23,928 nt of DNA from Verrucomicrobiia bacterium. Its GTDB lineage: Bacteria > Verrucomicrobiota > Verrucomicrobiia > Limisphaerales > DTLC01. The stretch spans positions 1-23,928 of the forward strand of contig JANWZY010000004.1 of assembly GCA_025061935.1 (NCBI GenBank). Reading direction: 5' to 3'. Positions 1 through 7,173 of the stretch are shown here, piece by piece (positions within the stretch are counted from its first letter, which is position 1; each line of letters begins with the position of its first letter). Below the pieces are notes generated by a model. That model saw only the letters and a program-made list of their open reading frames with translations, was not told the origin of the DNA and searched no databases. The translations under genes were made by a program, and so were the position numbers.

Positions 1-624
1 CGGCTATCACGCCTTACTGATTCGGTTAACACCCGGCAACAGACTAAAAGCGATGTAAAGCCAGGGTTCAATTTCCTTAAAATCGGCTTACGTTCCGGCT
101 AGTCGCACCCGCACTTCAACGCTCAATAAGCTCCAGACTCGGTGCTAATCGAGGGAGGATTGAAACCCTAAAGGCGCGTCGCGGCACCTTGAGGACACAT
201 ATGCCGCATAAAAATTTGCCGTACGCACCGCCTTCGGAAGCTCCAAATATTAGACCTGCGCCGCGCCTGCACGCAAAAGCGGGTATAACAGTACCCAACA
301 AATGCCACAAAAGCGCGATGCTGCTCCCACTAAACTTGAACTGCGGGATACAGGCGTCCACCCAAATTGGTCGAGGTAAAGCACCCATCTTTTTACCGAG
401 CGTGCGCTTTTTATAAAAGCTGGTCTGCACAAGTCTATTGGAATGTGCCGTGCCTCCTTTGCCGGTGATCCGACTTGCGCAAGAAAGCGGGAGATACAAA
501 ATTCGCTCGTCAAATTACATCGGGCCAGAAGTTGGCGCCGTTCCAACTCGAGCAACTAAGTGATCAAATGCCTCCATCGCAGTGGCCAAGTACCGGTGAC
601 GTATTTGCCGCGGCTAAGCTGAAT
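1..624. other. Non-coding or unassigned region upstream of the GT-C/TPR gene
   Basis: I see no recognisable gene here. Short open frames exist on both strands but their translations are basic, low-complexity and unlike any family I know. The frame of the downstream gene is open from a TTG at 475, so 475-624 could be translated if a non-ATG start is used. Small inverted repeats are visible: GGTAAA (375-380) with TTTACC (392-397), and GCTTTT-TAT-AAAAGC (406-420). I found no good -35/-10 pair in front of the gene. Confidence 0.5.
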
Positions 625-2571
625 ATGACGCGAACTCGGCCGAACGCCTGGATATCGCAGGCCATATTTCTGGTCTTAATGGTGCTCACAGCTTATTGGC
701 CTGTGTACCGAGGCGAGTTCGTTTGGGACGACCTGCTCCTGGTAAAGCAGAACCCGATCGTGAACGGCGAGGCGACGCTGCGCTCGGTGTGGTTCCAAGG
801 CGACTTCCCGCTCACAACGGTCGCATTTTGGCTACAATGGCAGTTCTGGGCAGACAACCCCCTCGGATACCATCTAGTAAACGTGCTGCTACACGCATTC
901 GGCACATTGCTTGTCTGGCGGGTGCTGAACCAACTACAGATTCGTGGTGCGTGGCTCGGCGCGGCGATCTTCGGGTTGCACCCCGTCTGCGTAACTTCAG
1001 TCGCTTGGATTTCGGAGCTAAAAAACACGCTATCGTTGCCGTTTTACCTGCTCAGCCTCGCATGGTGGCTCGACGCAGATGTCGCACGAGAGCGGGGGTA
1101 TAGGCTAAAGGCCGCCGCGTACTACGGCATGTCACTGAGCGCGTTCGTACTGGCGTTGCTCGCGAAGACCTCGACCGTAATGCTTCCAGCGGTGATCCTT
1201 GGCTGCGTATGGTGGAAACGCAATAGACTTAGGCGTGAGGACATTCTGCGTGCAACTCCGTATTTTGCGCTGGCGTTGGCATTCGGCCTGATGACCGTTT
1301 GGTTCCAGTCCCAACACGCCATTAGTGGCGCACCCGTTCAAACGGAGGGCTTTGCGTTACGGATCGCCGGCGCAGCGAAAGTTGTTTGGTTCTATCTTGT
1401 GAAAGCGCTATTGCCGATCCAGCTCAATCTGATTTACCCTCGCTGGGAAATTAGGGCAGGGGAGATCGGCACATACCTACCTTTGATAGGGTTGGCGGCT
1501 GCATTCGCCGCGTGCTGGCTGCTGCGTAACGGTCTTGGTCGCGGCCCCTTGTTTTGTCTCTACTTCTTCACAATGAACCTGCTGCCAGTGGTGGGACTCA
1601 TCGACATGTACTACTTCGCGATTTCACGGGTCTCGGACCATTTGCAGTACATCGCGCTGATCGGGCCAACGGCATTAGTAGGTGCCATACTGGCCACATT
1701 GAGGAAACCGGTGTGGTGCTACGTTGCAGGAGCATTAGTTTTGCTCTGCTTGGGCGGCGCGACAGCACGCCGCGCGCACGTGTTTGCCGCCGAGGACAGG
1801 CTTTGGCGCGATGTGCTCGAAAAGAACCCGACCGCATGGGTGGCTCACAACAATCTCGGCGCACTCAGGGCTGAGCAGGGCCGATTGAACGAAGCAATCG
1901 CGCATTTCGAAAAAGCAGTCACACTAAAACCTGACAACTACAGGGCGCACGTCAACCTCGGCCGCGCCTATGCCGAACGAGGCCTGTACGAGAAAGCCGA
2001 CACTCATTTTCGTGCCGCGCTCCGGATACGGCCCCTCGACCCCGACGCGCATAAACAATACGGGTTAGCGCTCGCGCGCCAAGGCCGAACACCATGGGCA
2101 ATCCTTCATTTGCGTGAAGCGCTGCGCAGCCGGCCAGACGCCGAGACGCATATGCTCTTGGCCGAATTGTACCGTACCGAAGGCAGAACGGACCAAGCGA
2201 TAACACATTGCCGCGCTGCTTTGAAGCTGGAGCCTGACATGCCAGAAGCCCTGAACAACTTGGCATGGTTGCTCGCCACAGCCGCCGAGCCGAGCCTCCG
2301 CAACGGCCCCGAGGCAGTCAGGTTGGCTGAGCGCGCATGCGCAATAACTGAATTTAAAGACCCCCGGTACCTCGGCACGCTCGCAGCCGCGCTCGCGGAG
2401 ACAGGCAGATTTGACGAAGCGGTAGCATGGGCCCAGCAGGCACTCGCCAAAGCACACGCCTCAGGAGATGTAGAACTCGCCAAATCCCTCGGGTACTTGC
2501 TCAAACTTTTCGGATCAGGCAGGCCATACCGTGAGCCTGTCGTGCCCGATTCGGGCAGCCACGAACAATGA
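625..2571 (+). CDS. TMTC-like multi-spanning GT-C-type protein with C-terminal TPR repeats
   Basis: Predicted inner-membrane protein of 648 residues combining a GT-C-like hydrophobic region with a tetratricopeptide domain. From the ATG at 625, residue 10 onward forms the first membrane helix, followed by a loop with FVWDDLL (about 32-38). The acidic WDD is placed where GT-C glycosyltransferases carry their catalytic acidic motif. The segment HPVCVTSVAWISELKNTLS (119-137) and the later AKTSTVMLP stretch resemble the DUF1736/TMTC family. About eight further hydrophobic helices follow to residue ~380. From ~395 to ~620 there are TPR units (for example AHNNLGALRAEQGRLNEAI). Likely role: transfer of a lipid-linked sugar to an extracytoplasmic acceptor, with TPRs binding a partner; donor and acceptor are unknown. 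Start choice: the frame is open from TTG 475 and has another ATG at 568, but 625 puts the first helix near the N-terminus as usual for the family; no clear Shine-Dalgarno supports any of them. It converges on asd. Confidence 0.75.
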   Translation: MTRTRPNAWISQAIFLVLMVLTAYWPVYRGEFVWDDLLLVKQNPIVNGEATLRSVWFQGDFPLTTVAFWLQWQFWADNPLGYHLVNVLLHAFGTLLVWRVLNQLQIRGAWLGAAIFGLHPVCVTSVAWISELKNTLSLPFYLLSLAWWLDADVARERGYRLKAAAYYGMSLSAFVLALLAKTSTVMLPAVILGCVWWKRNRLRREDILRATPYFALALAFGLMTVWFQSQHAISGAPVQTEGFALRIAGAAKVVWFYLVKALLPIQLNLIYPRWEIRAGEIGTYLPLIGLAAAFAACWLLRNGLGRGPLFCLYFFTMNLLPVVGLIDMYYFAISRVSDHLQYIALIGPTALVGAILATLRKPVWCYVAGALVLLCLGGATARRAHVFAAEDRLWRDVLEKNPTAWVAHNNLGALRAEQGRLNEAIAHFEKAVTLKPDNYRAHVNLGRAYAERGLYEKADTHFRAALRIRPLDPDAHKQYGLALARQGRTPWAILHLREALRSRPDAETHMLLAELYRTEGRTDQAITHCRAALKLEPDMPEALNNLAWLLATAAEPSLRNGPEAVRLAERACAITEFKDPRYLGTLAAALAETGRFDEAVAWAQQALAKAHASGDVELAKSLGYLLKLFGSGRPYREPVVPDSGSHEQ

Positions 2572-2689
2572 TTAAAATTATCCCATCACCCCCGCGCCTC
2601 AGGTATGAGTCATCAACCTCGCGCGTGTAACCACTGACACCTGTTCACCCAAGTTAGAGCGATACCTTTCAGTTCCTCGTTTGCTGCAC

Positions 2690-3697
2690 TCAAAGCTTAA
2701 GCAGCTCCTCGGCGATCTGAACCGCATTTAACGCAGCACCTTTGAGTAGTTGATCGCCGCTGACCCAGAAGCTCAACCCGTTGTCAAAGGCGCAGTCTTT
2801 GCGTATCCGACCCACAGCACAGTTATCTTTGTTTGTGACCATCAGCGGGGTCGGGTACTCGCACTTGGCCGGGTTGTCTATCACATCGAGGCCGGGCGCG
2901 CGTTTCAATATCTCGAGCGCCGCCTCCACAGAAACGGGCTTCTCGAACTCGGCACACACAGCAACCGAGTGTGCGCGGTACACTGGCACGCGGACGCAAG
3001 TTATGCTGGCACGAAAAGTCGGGTGATGCATTATCTTCCGGCCCTCGTTCTGCAGCTTCATCTCTTCCTTCGTGTACCCGTCCGGAAGAAACACATCCAC
3101 GTGGGGGAACAGATTGAAAGCAATCTGATGAGGATAAACCTCCTTCGTCACCGGTTCACCTCTGACGACCTGGTTAATTTGCCTTTGCAACTCCGCTATC
3201 GCTTTTGCGCCTGTGCCCGAAACCGCCTGGTAACTGGCGGCAAAAATCCGCTTGCAGAAAAATGCTGCGTGCAGCGGATACAGGGCCATCAGCGTGATAG
3301 CAGTGGTACAGTTCGGGTTGGCAATTATGCCCTTGTGCCACTTGATATCGGACCCATTAATCTCGGGCACGACCAAGGGCACATCATCCTCCATTCTGAA
3401 CGCGCTCGAATTGTCTATTACAACCGCGCCGGCGCGAACAGCCAGCGGCGCAAACTGCTTTGAGACCCCGCTGCCAGCACTGAACAAAGCTATGTCCACG
3501 CCGTTGAAACTATCAGCCGTAAGCTCACGCACCGGCACTTCCTCGCCACGGAACTTGAGCGTTTTGCCCGCTGAACGCGCCGAAGCAAGCAACGTAAGTT
3601 GTCCAACAGGGAAATTGCGCCGCTCGAGCGTGGCGATCATCTCCAGCCCGACTGCGCCAGTAGCGCCAACTACAGCTACATGTGGCCTCGGATTCAT
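2690..3697 (-). CDS. asd: Aspartate-semialdehyde dehydrogenase
   Basis: Catalyses NADPH-dependent reduction of L-aspartyl-4-phosphate to L-aspartate 4-semialdehyde, the branch step to lysine/diaminopimelate, threonine and methionine, in the cytoplasm. The 335-residue protein begins with a Rossmann motif VGATGAVG (10-17). It carries the catalytic cysteine in NPNC (Cys130), the SGTG loop (160-163) and the conserved RAHS histidine (243); length is normal for the family. The C-terminal LKGAALNAVQIAEELL is also typical. The frame can start at TTG 3703, but ATG 3697 two codons later is preferred and fits a strong promoter just upstream (TTGACA at 3745-3740). It lies in the same direction as the PH-like gene but 179 bases away, so it is probably transcribed separately. 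Identification is firm; only the exact start is open. Confidence 0.96.
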   Translation of the reverse strand: MNPRPHVAVVGATGAVGLEMIATLERRNFPVGQLTLLASARSAGKTLKFRGEEVPVRELTADSFNGVDIALFSAGSGVSKQFAPLAVRAGAVVIDNSSAFRMEDDVPLVVPEINGSDIKWHKGIIANPNCTTAITLMALYPLHAAFFCKRIFAASYQAVSGTGAKAIAELQRQINQVVRGEPVTKEVYPHQIAFNLFPHVDVFLPDGYTKEEMKLQNEGRKIMHHPTFRASITCVRVPVYRAHSVAVCAEFEKPVSVEAALEILKRAPGLDVIDNPAKCEYPTPLMVTNKDNCAVGRIRKDCAFDNGLSFWVSGDQLLKGAALNAVQIAEELLKL

Positions 3698-3715
3698 ACT
3701 CAACTTTAGAGACGC

Positions 3716-3745
3716 TTAATACACGAACTCTTTAAACTATGTCAA
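3716..3745 (-). promoter_or_regulatory. Predicted sigma-70 promoter of asd
   Basis: On the minus strand a perfect TTGACA (3745-3740) is followed after 18 bases by TATTAA (3721-3716, four of six consensus). The predicted start of transcription, near 3709, leaves a leader of about 12 bases before the ATG at 3697. The match is visual and untested. Confidence 0.5.
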
Positions 3746-3827
3746 CGAGATGCGTTTTTGCAACCTACCCAGGGTTGCGCAGGAAAGGAATTCCCACAAA
3801 GGAAGTTTGGAAGCAAGGGGAAAGGGA

Positions 3828-3841
3828 GCTGTTGCAACAGC
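3828..3841. repeat. Perfect 14-bp palindrome upstream of asd
   Basis: GCTGTTGCAACAGC is a perfect dyad about 130 bases upstream of the asd start and 80-100 bases upstream of its predicted -35 box, just past the stop codon of the PH-like gene. It could be a dimeric regulator's operator or a small hairpin in the end of the upstream transcript. There is no T-tract on either side, so it is a poor intrinsic terminator. Confidence 0.4.
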
Positions 3842-3876
3842 CATAGCGCGCCCATGTACGTGCAATTCGTCCCAAG

Positions 3877-4332
3877 CTAAACGACGCCCTTAAGCTTCGC
3901 CTCGATAAACTCGGCCAACACCTTAGGTTCGTCAGTGCCAATTCTGAACATGCGCCCGTCCTTTGTAACTATTTCGACCGAATCCAATCCGGAGACCGAG
4001 TACATCCACCCGCCCGGCACGCGTTTTATGCCCCAGCCCCACCACCACGGGTTCCGCACCTGACGACAGTAGGCGATATCTCGGAGCGGAATGCTTTTAC
4101 GGAACGGGCCTAAACCGAACTGGACCGTCACTGCCGTGTCATCAACCGTCACAGTCAGGCTCCCGAAAAGAATCAAGCATCCTATCAACACAACGCAGAC
4201 CGGTCCGAAAAACACGGTACCAGGCACTGCGCGTGACCATTTGATGTGAGCGGCCAGGCACGCAAGCACGAAAACCAACCCACCCACAAACAGAATCGTC
4301 CACCAACCGATCTGAGTGTGCTTATAACGCAT
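3877..4332 (-). CDS. Small membrane protein with PH-like domain
   Basis: A 151-residue protein starting at a clear ATG. Two membrane helices are visible (about 10-28 and 38-57), followed by a soluble region of about 90 residues. That region begins with a beta-rich stretch (TVTVDDTAVTVQFGLGPF), then IPLRDI (81-86), a Trp-rich patch NPWWWGWGI (94-102), YSVSG and VEIVTKDG, and ends with an amphipathic helix. This pattern (two helices, then F-G-x-GP-F, IPL-x-DI, YSVSG, GTDEP) is what I recall from bacterial PH-domain proteins of the YdbS/YdbT kind, whose functions are mostly unknown. It probably sits in the inner membrane with the soluble domain in the cytoplasm. No functional link to asd downstream is evident. 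Confidence 0.75.
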   Translation of the reverse strand: MRYKHTQIGWWTILFVGGLVFVLACLAAHIKWSRAVPGTVFFGPVCVVLIGCLILFGSLTVTVDDTAVTVQFGLGPFRKSIPLRDIAYCRQVRNPWWWGWGIKRVPGGWMYSVSGLDSVEIVTKDGRMFRIGTDEPKVLAEFIEAKLKGVV

Positions 4333-4428
4333 GTATCGCCAAAGCTAGCTGATTGCAACGTAGTGACCCACCGATAACCGTACAAGCACAAAGGCACCAG
4401 GTAGCCGAAGCGGCTGCGCATTTTGGTT

Positions 4429-4457
4429 TTGCGCTACGCGTCCGTAGGGCATATTCT
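4429..4457 (+). promoter_or_regulatory. Possible promoter of tRNA-Gln
   Basis: TTGCGC (4429-4434) and TATTCT (4452-4457) are separated by 17 bases, placing transcription start around 4464, three bases before the tRNA. Both boxes are imperfect; the spacing and position are the main support. Confidence 0.4.
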
Positions 4458-4466
4458 TATTGCGGT

Positions 4467-4540
4467 TGTCCGGTGGTGTAATGGTAGCACACGGGCCTTT
4501 GGAGCCTTTGGTCCTGGTTCGAATCCAGGCCGGACAGCCA
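4467..4540 (+). tRNA. trnQ: tRNA-Gln (anticodon TTG)
   Basis: A complete cloverleaf can be folded by hand. The acceptor arm is TGTCCGG (4467-4473) with CCGGACA (4530-4536). The D arm is GTGT/GCAC around AATGGTA. The anticodon loop CTTTGGA (4497-4503) has anticodon TTG at 4499-4501. The T arm is CCTGG/CCAGG around TTCGAAT. The discriminator G and an encoded CCA (4538-4540) complete the molecule. The anticodon stem is weak: C4492 faces T4508 and G4493 faces T4507, leaving three Watson-Crick pairs. All other arms are intact, so the gene is probably functional. No clear terminator follows before the receiver-like gene. Confidence 0.95.
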
Positions 4541-4610
4541 TTGCACCCGGCCCCGCGGGCACGGCTTTAGGGTTACGAATCAAAAACGCAGCACCCAAAT
4601 CTTGTGCTTT

Positions 4611-4982
4611 ATGGCGCAACCGTTAGCAGTAGTGGTGTACACAAGCATTATCCCGGGGACACAGTTGGTCAACAAACTCCAAGACATGGGGTATAAAGTT
4701 GTCACGATTCAAGACCCATCGTTGCTCCCACGTTTAGCGGAACAGGAAAAGCCGTTGGTTATCCTGGCCGACATCGAAAAGCACCGAGATGTATGCGCTG
4801 CAATTACTGAGCTGCGAAAAAGCCCTGCCACCCGGCACATTCCAGTAATTGCGTTTGGTCAGGAAAAAGCCGCAGATGCTCACGCCTCGGCTCACCAAGC
4901 CGGTGCGACTATTACGGTAAGCAACACCAAGTTACTGGACCAGCTCGGCACGCTCCTCGACCAGGCACTAAATGTGGATTAA
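4611..4982 (+). CDS. Receiver-like (pseudo-response regulator) single-domain protein
   Basis: A 123-residue protein with the alternating strand/helix pattern of a CheY-type receiver: VVVYTS (strand 1), YKVVTI (strand 2), LVILADI (strand 3), IPVIAFG (strand 4), ATITVS (strand 5). Asp54 in LADIE lies where the phospho-acceptor aspartate sits. However, the acidic pair normally at the end of strand 1 is replaced by Tyr-Thr-Ser, the switch Ser/Thr after strand 4 is Gly-Gln, and no canonical Lys-Pro follows strand 5 (NTK is present). It may therefore not be phosphorylated by the usual Mg-dependent route and may act as a protein-binding domain. No output domain is present. ATG 4611 is chosen over TTG 4602; no Shine-Dalgarno is visible. 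It begins 70 bases after the tRNA on the same strand and could share its transcript. Confidence 0.7.
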   Translation: MAQPLAVVVYTSIIPGTQLVNKLQDMGYKVVTIQDPSLLPRLAEQEKPLVILADIEKHRDVCAAITELRKSPATRHIPVIAFGQEKAADAHASAHQAGATITVSNTKLLDQLGTLLDQALNVD

Positions 4983-5195
4983 AGCATTTCGATCACCGAT
5001 GATGCGCCCTGCGTTGGTAAGCAGACCATAAATTTGGCCCGCCTCCGACTAAAAGGCACCATAAGCGAACAACCGCCACCTGCCACAAAAATTTAAAAAC
5101 GAAGCGCGCCGCTCAAAGACAACATGCACCTGCATCGAGCACACCTGCGTCAGGCAGCCCAAAAACAAGGCAAGCGAAAAACAATTACAGGTCGC

Positions 5196-5855
5196 TCAGT
5201 CTTGCCCTCGCCGCAAAAAGCGACGCCCCAGCAAAATGCACATGCCCAAACCGGCCACGCCCAAGGCACCCGGTTCAGGCACCGATACGTACTGGAAGCA
5301 GGGGAACATAGCCACCGCAGGGAACGGCCCATGGTATGGCCCCGGCGTGCCGGGTGGCGGGGGAGCACTGAGGAAACAAAAGTCAGTTGCGTCCAAACAC
5401 CAAATTCCTTCTATGTCGTAGATAAACCAACTGCCTGGCGCGAACGGGTTGTCCCCCACACGCACAAACATGATGTCAAACAACCCATCCCCATCAGCGC
5501 GGAAATTATCCCGCCCAACGCTAATTAGCCAATCATCGGTCCCCGTGCTCGACCCAACGAAGGTGAAGACCAACTCTGCTGGATCCAATACCGGGTTTAG
5601 GTTGAACCATAACCGTTCGAGCGTGTTGGTAGGGTGCGGGGCAGTATTAACTACGAATAACCGGACACGGCCCTCGTAGTCCTCAAACACCGCATTGACC
5701 CACGGAGCGCCCAACGGCCCGGCCAGCTCCTCCGGCATAAACCGATAGTCCAGATCAAAAATGCAAGTCGGCGCTATTGCGCGACCTGAAACAATCGTGG
5801 CCGCCAAAATCGCTACCGCCGCCAGTCTTTTTGCAAAAATCATGTAATGCCGCAT
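5196..5855 (-). CDS. PEP-CTERM sorting-domain secreted protein (copy 1)
   Basis: Exported protein of 219 residues predicted to be processed by an exosortase. It has an N-terminal signal sequence (about 1-28), a beta-rich body, and a C-terminal sorting signal: VPEP at 192-195, hydrophobic helix 197-209, and a basic tail RRFLRRGQD. The body holds RLWFNLNPVLDP (81-92) and FIYDIEGI (144-151), shared with the neighbouring copy, and a PCFQY motif just before the sorting signal. Four cysteines lie in the body or next to the sorting signal (31, 153, 160, 186) and could form disulfides after export. This body type recurs in PEP-CTERM proteins of Planctomycetota and Verrucomicrobiota; its function is unknown and probably concerns surface or exopolysaccharide association. 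Start ATG 5855 is preceded by a GGGGA at usable distance; an alternative ATG lies at 5843. Its own promoter is at 5928-5900. No exosortase lies in the window. Confidence 0.85.
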   Translation of the reverse strand: MRHYMIFAKRLAAVAILAATIVSGRAIAPTCIFDLDYRFMPEELAGPLGAPWVNAVFEDYEGRVRLFVVNTAPHPTNTLERLWFNLNPVLDPAELVFTFVGSSTGTDDWLISVGRDNFRADGDGLFDIMFVRVGDNPFAPGSWFIYDIEGIWCLDATDFCFLSAPPPPGTPGPYHGPFPAVAMFPCFQYVSVPEPGALGVAGLGMCILLGRRFLRRGQD

Positions 5856-5872
5856 TTCGGTGTCTTTCCCCG

Positions 5873-5885
5873 ACTCAGCTTGGTT
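5873..5885 (-). promoter_or_regulatory. Shared leader motif AACCAAGCTGAGT (copy 1)
   Basis: On the minus strand AACCAAGCTGAGT lies in the predicted 5' leader of PEP-CTERM copy 1, 17 bases before the ATG. The same 13-mer with one change occurs in the leader of copy 2 (7174-7186). The two leaders otherwise differ, so this is either a recent duplication remnant or a conserved regulatory site. Confidence 0.45.
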
Positions 5886-5899
5886 TTTTGTTCACCTCT

Positions 5900-5940
5900 A
5901 TTGGAGCTGAAACACACCAAAATGTCAAGCAAAAAGTGCC
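5900..5940 (-). promoter_or_regulatory. Promoter with upstream GGCRCTTTTT element, PEP-CTERM copy 1
   Basis: Minus-strand TTGACA (5928-5923), 17-base spacer, TCCAAT (5905-5900). Directly upstream, with two bases between, lies GGCACTTTTT (5940-5931). The same element, same two-base gap, same 17-base spacer and a similar downstream leader motif occur before PEP-CTERM copy 2. Confidence 0.55.
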
Positions 5941-6506
5941 CCTCGTCGCGACTCGACCACCCCGCAAATTCAAGCGTTCGCAAAAATCTGTCACACGTTT
6001 AAAGCTTGAATCTAGCTCTTACTCGACGCTCGGAAGCCGCAGGTTTTAGGCGCGGATCAGCTCTACCATTACCGTTCGCCCCCTACGTCCATTGATCACC
6101 TAGACAATTGACACGCCAGTAAACGGCCGCTCGCGGATCAACCGCTTCCAGATACAAGCATATACGCAAATTTCGAAAATTGTGCTGCTTCTGGTGCCAG
6201 CCTCGGCCAGCCCTGGCGCGGGGAAGGGAACGGTTGACTGCTGCAGCACTGCCAGACTGGCAGGAGCGCGCAGATAAAAAATGGGCGAAGTCCATGGAAT
6301 AATCCGTCCCTAATATCGAAACGAGCCTCAAATTCAAACCCGAGAAACACGCACCGCAACCGGCCTCAAAAAAGATGGAAATTTCTTTTCACTTCTGCGA
6401 ACCGCACATGTCGCCACGTTCGTTCATCATGTTCCGGCCACAAGCCCGGAACCGCGGTTCTTGGCTCGGGCTAGAAAATACGCTAGGCTGCTGGGCCCGA
6501 GTTGGA
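5941..6506. other. Intergenic region between the two PEP-CTERM genes
   Basis: No gene is recognisable. The short open frames here (for example 6083-6337 on the minus strand) show no family resemblance or signal peptide. I looked for a decayed third PEP-CTERM copy and saw none. The only structures noticed are the hairpin at 6443-6472 and a nearby inverted repeat GTTCCGG (6431-6437)/CCGGAAC (6446-6452). Confidence 0.5.
6443..6472. repeat. Nested inverted repeat downstream of PEP-CTERM copy 2
   Basis: AGCCCG (6443-6448) pairs with CGGGCT (6467-6472), enclosing a perfect 12-base palindrome GAACCGCGGTTC (6449-6460) with a six-base bulge. It starts about 35 bases after the stop codon of copy 2 and could stabilise the 3' end of that mRNA or help terminate it. 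There is no T-run, so it is not a standard intrinsic terminator. Confidence 0.35.
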
Positions 6507-7166
6507 TCATCTGCGCCTAACCCGCCGAATTAACCAAGCACATCCAGCCATCCCAAAGATAGCCAAGTTCGTTGGCTCCGGCACACAGATATACGTTGAA
6601 CAGGGAATGTAGGCAGCGGCGTAAAACGGTCCGGCGTTTCCCGTGGGCGTGCTCGTGTACCAAAAATCCCCCGCTGTCAACCCCGGTATCCCAGTAACGT
6701 CATAAATAACCCATTCGCCGGCTGAAAAGCACGCTGGCAAGTAATGCTCCGGCCTGCCCCACGGCGCGTCGAACACGAATAAGACGTCATACTTACCTGA
6801 GTTTTGGGCGGAAAACTTGTCCCTGGCTCCGGCCACAACTGGGAGGTTGAAACCGCCACTTGAACCAACGAACCGGAACACCAAGCTTCGCGGGTCCAGG
6901 ACCGGGTTCAGGTTGAGCCAAATTTTCTCGACCACTTGATCACCTAAAGCAACGCTGTTCTGGATCGTCATTCTGACGCCGCCACCGGCAAGGTCTTCTA
7001 CGGCAGCCACGACCCACGGCTTTTCAGAGGACGCAGGTGGTGGACCTGCAAACACACACTCGAAATTGAAAATGTAAGTTGCGGCGTGCGCCAGTGGCGG
7101 GCAAATCAAGAGAGCTGTCAAGGCAAAAACAGCTTGGCAAAGGTTACTGTACTGTCGCTTCCGCAT
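6507..7166 (-). CDS. PEP-CTERM sorting-domain secreted protein (copy 2)
   Basis: Paralogue of the protein at 5196-5855, also 219 residues from its ATG. Signal peptide about 1-28 with a good cleavage site (PPLAHA before ATY). The body contains KIWLNLNPVLDP (81-92), at the same residue numbers as in copy 1, then LVFRFVGSS, EWVIYDVTGIPGLTAGDF (151-168) and AAAYIPCSTY. It ends with VPEP (195-198), a hydrophobic helix and an arginine-rich tail RRVRRR. The YDVTGIPGLTA stretch is typical of a PEP-CTERM family known from environmental genomes, function unknown. The frame is open to a GTG at 7175, but ATG 7166 is preferred. The upstream promoter (7227-7199) has the same layout as for copy 1. The two copies are clearly diverged, so the duplication is not recent. 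Confidence 0.85.
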   Translation of the reverse strand: MRKRQYSNLCQAVFALTALLICPPLAHAATYIFNFECVFAGPPPASSEKPWVVAAVEDLAGGGVRMTIQNSVALGDQVVEKIWLNLNPVLDPRSLVFRFVGSSGGFNLPVVAGARDKFSAQNSGKYDVLFVFDAPWGRPEHYLPACFSAGEWVIYDVTGIPGLTAGDFWYTSTPTGNAGPFYAAAYIPCSTYICVPEPTNLAIFGMAGCAWLIRRVRRR

Positions 7167-7173
7167 GTTAAAC

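Noticed and set aside
158..166. GATTGAAAC, the typical 3' end of many CRISPR repeats
   Set aside because: It occurs once, with no repeated copies or spacer-sized periodicity around it.
2572..2689. Possible bidirectional terminator between the GT-C gene and asd
   Set aside because: Only a five-pair CGCGC/GCGCG stem with a large interrupted loop is visible, and there is no T-run.
2750..3463. 237-codon open frame on the plus strand
   Set aside because: It lies wholly antisense within asd, whose protein is unmistakable; the translation resembles nothing known.
4541..4610. GC-rich GCCC-CGC-GGGC hairpin behind the tRNA considered as terminator
   Set aside because: The stem is only four pairs and no T-run follows.
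5930..5945. Possible sigma-54 -24/-12 site upstream of PEP-CTERM copy 1 (GG and GC with ten bases between)
   Set aside because: Matches outside GG/GC are poor, and the equivalent site in copy 2 has the wrong spacing; a sigma-70 promoter at the same place fits both genes better.
6040..6090. On the minus strand, a tRNA-like D arm (AATGGTAGAGC) after GGGGGCGAAC
   Set aside because: No anticodon arm or T arm with the invariant TTCGA can be folded downstream, and no matching acceptor strand is found.
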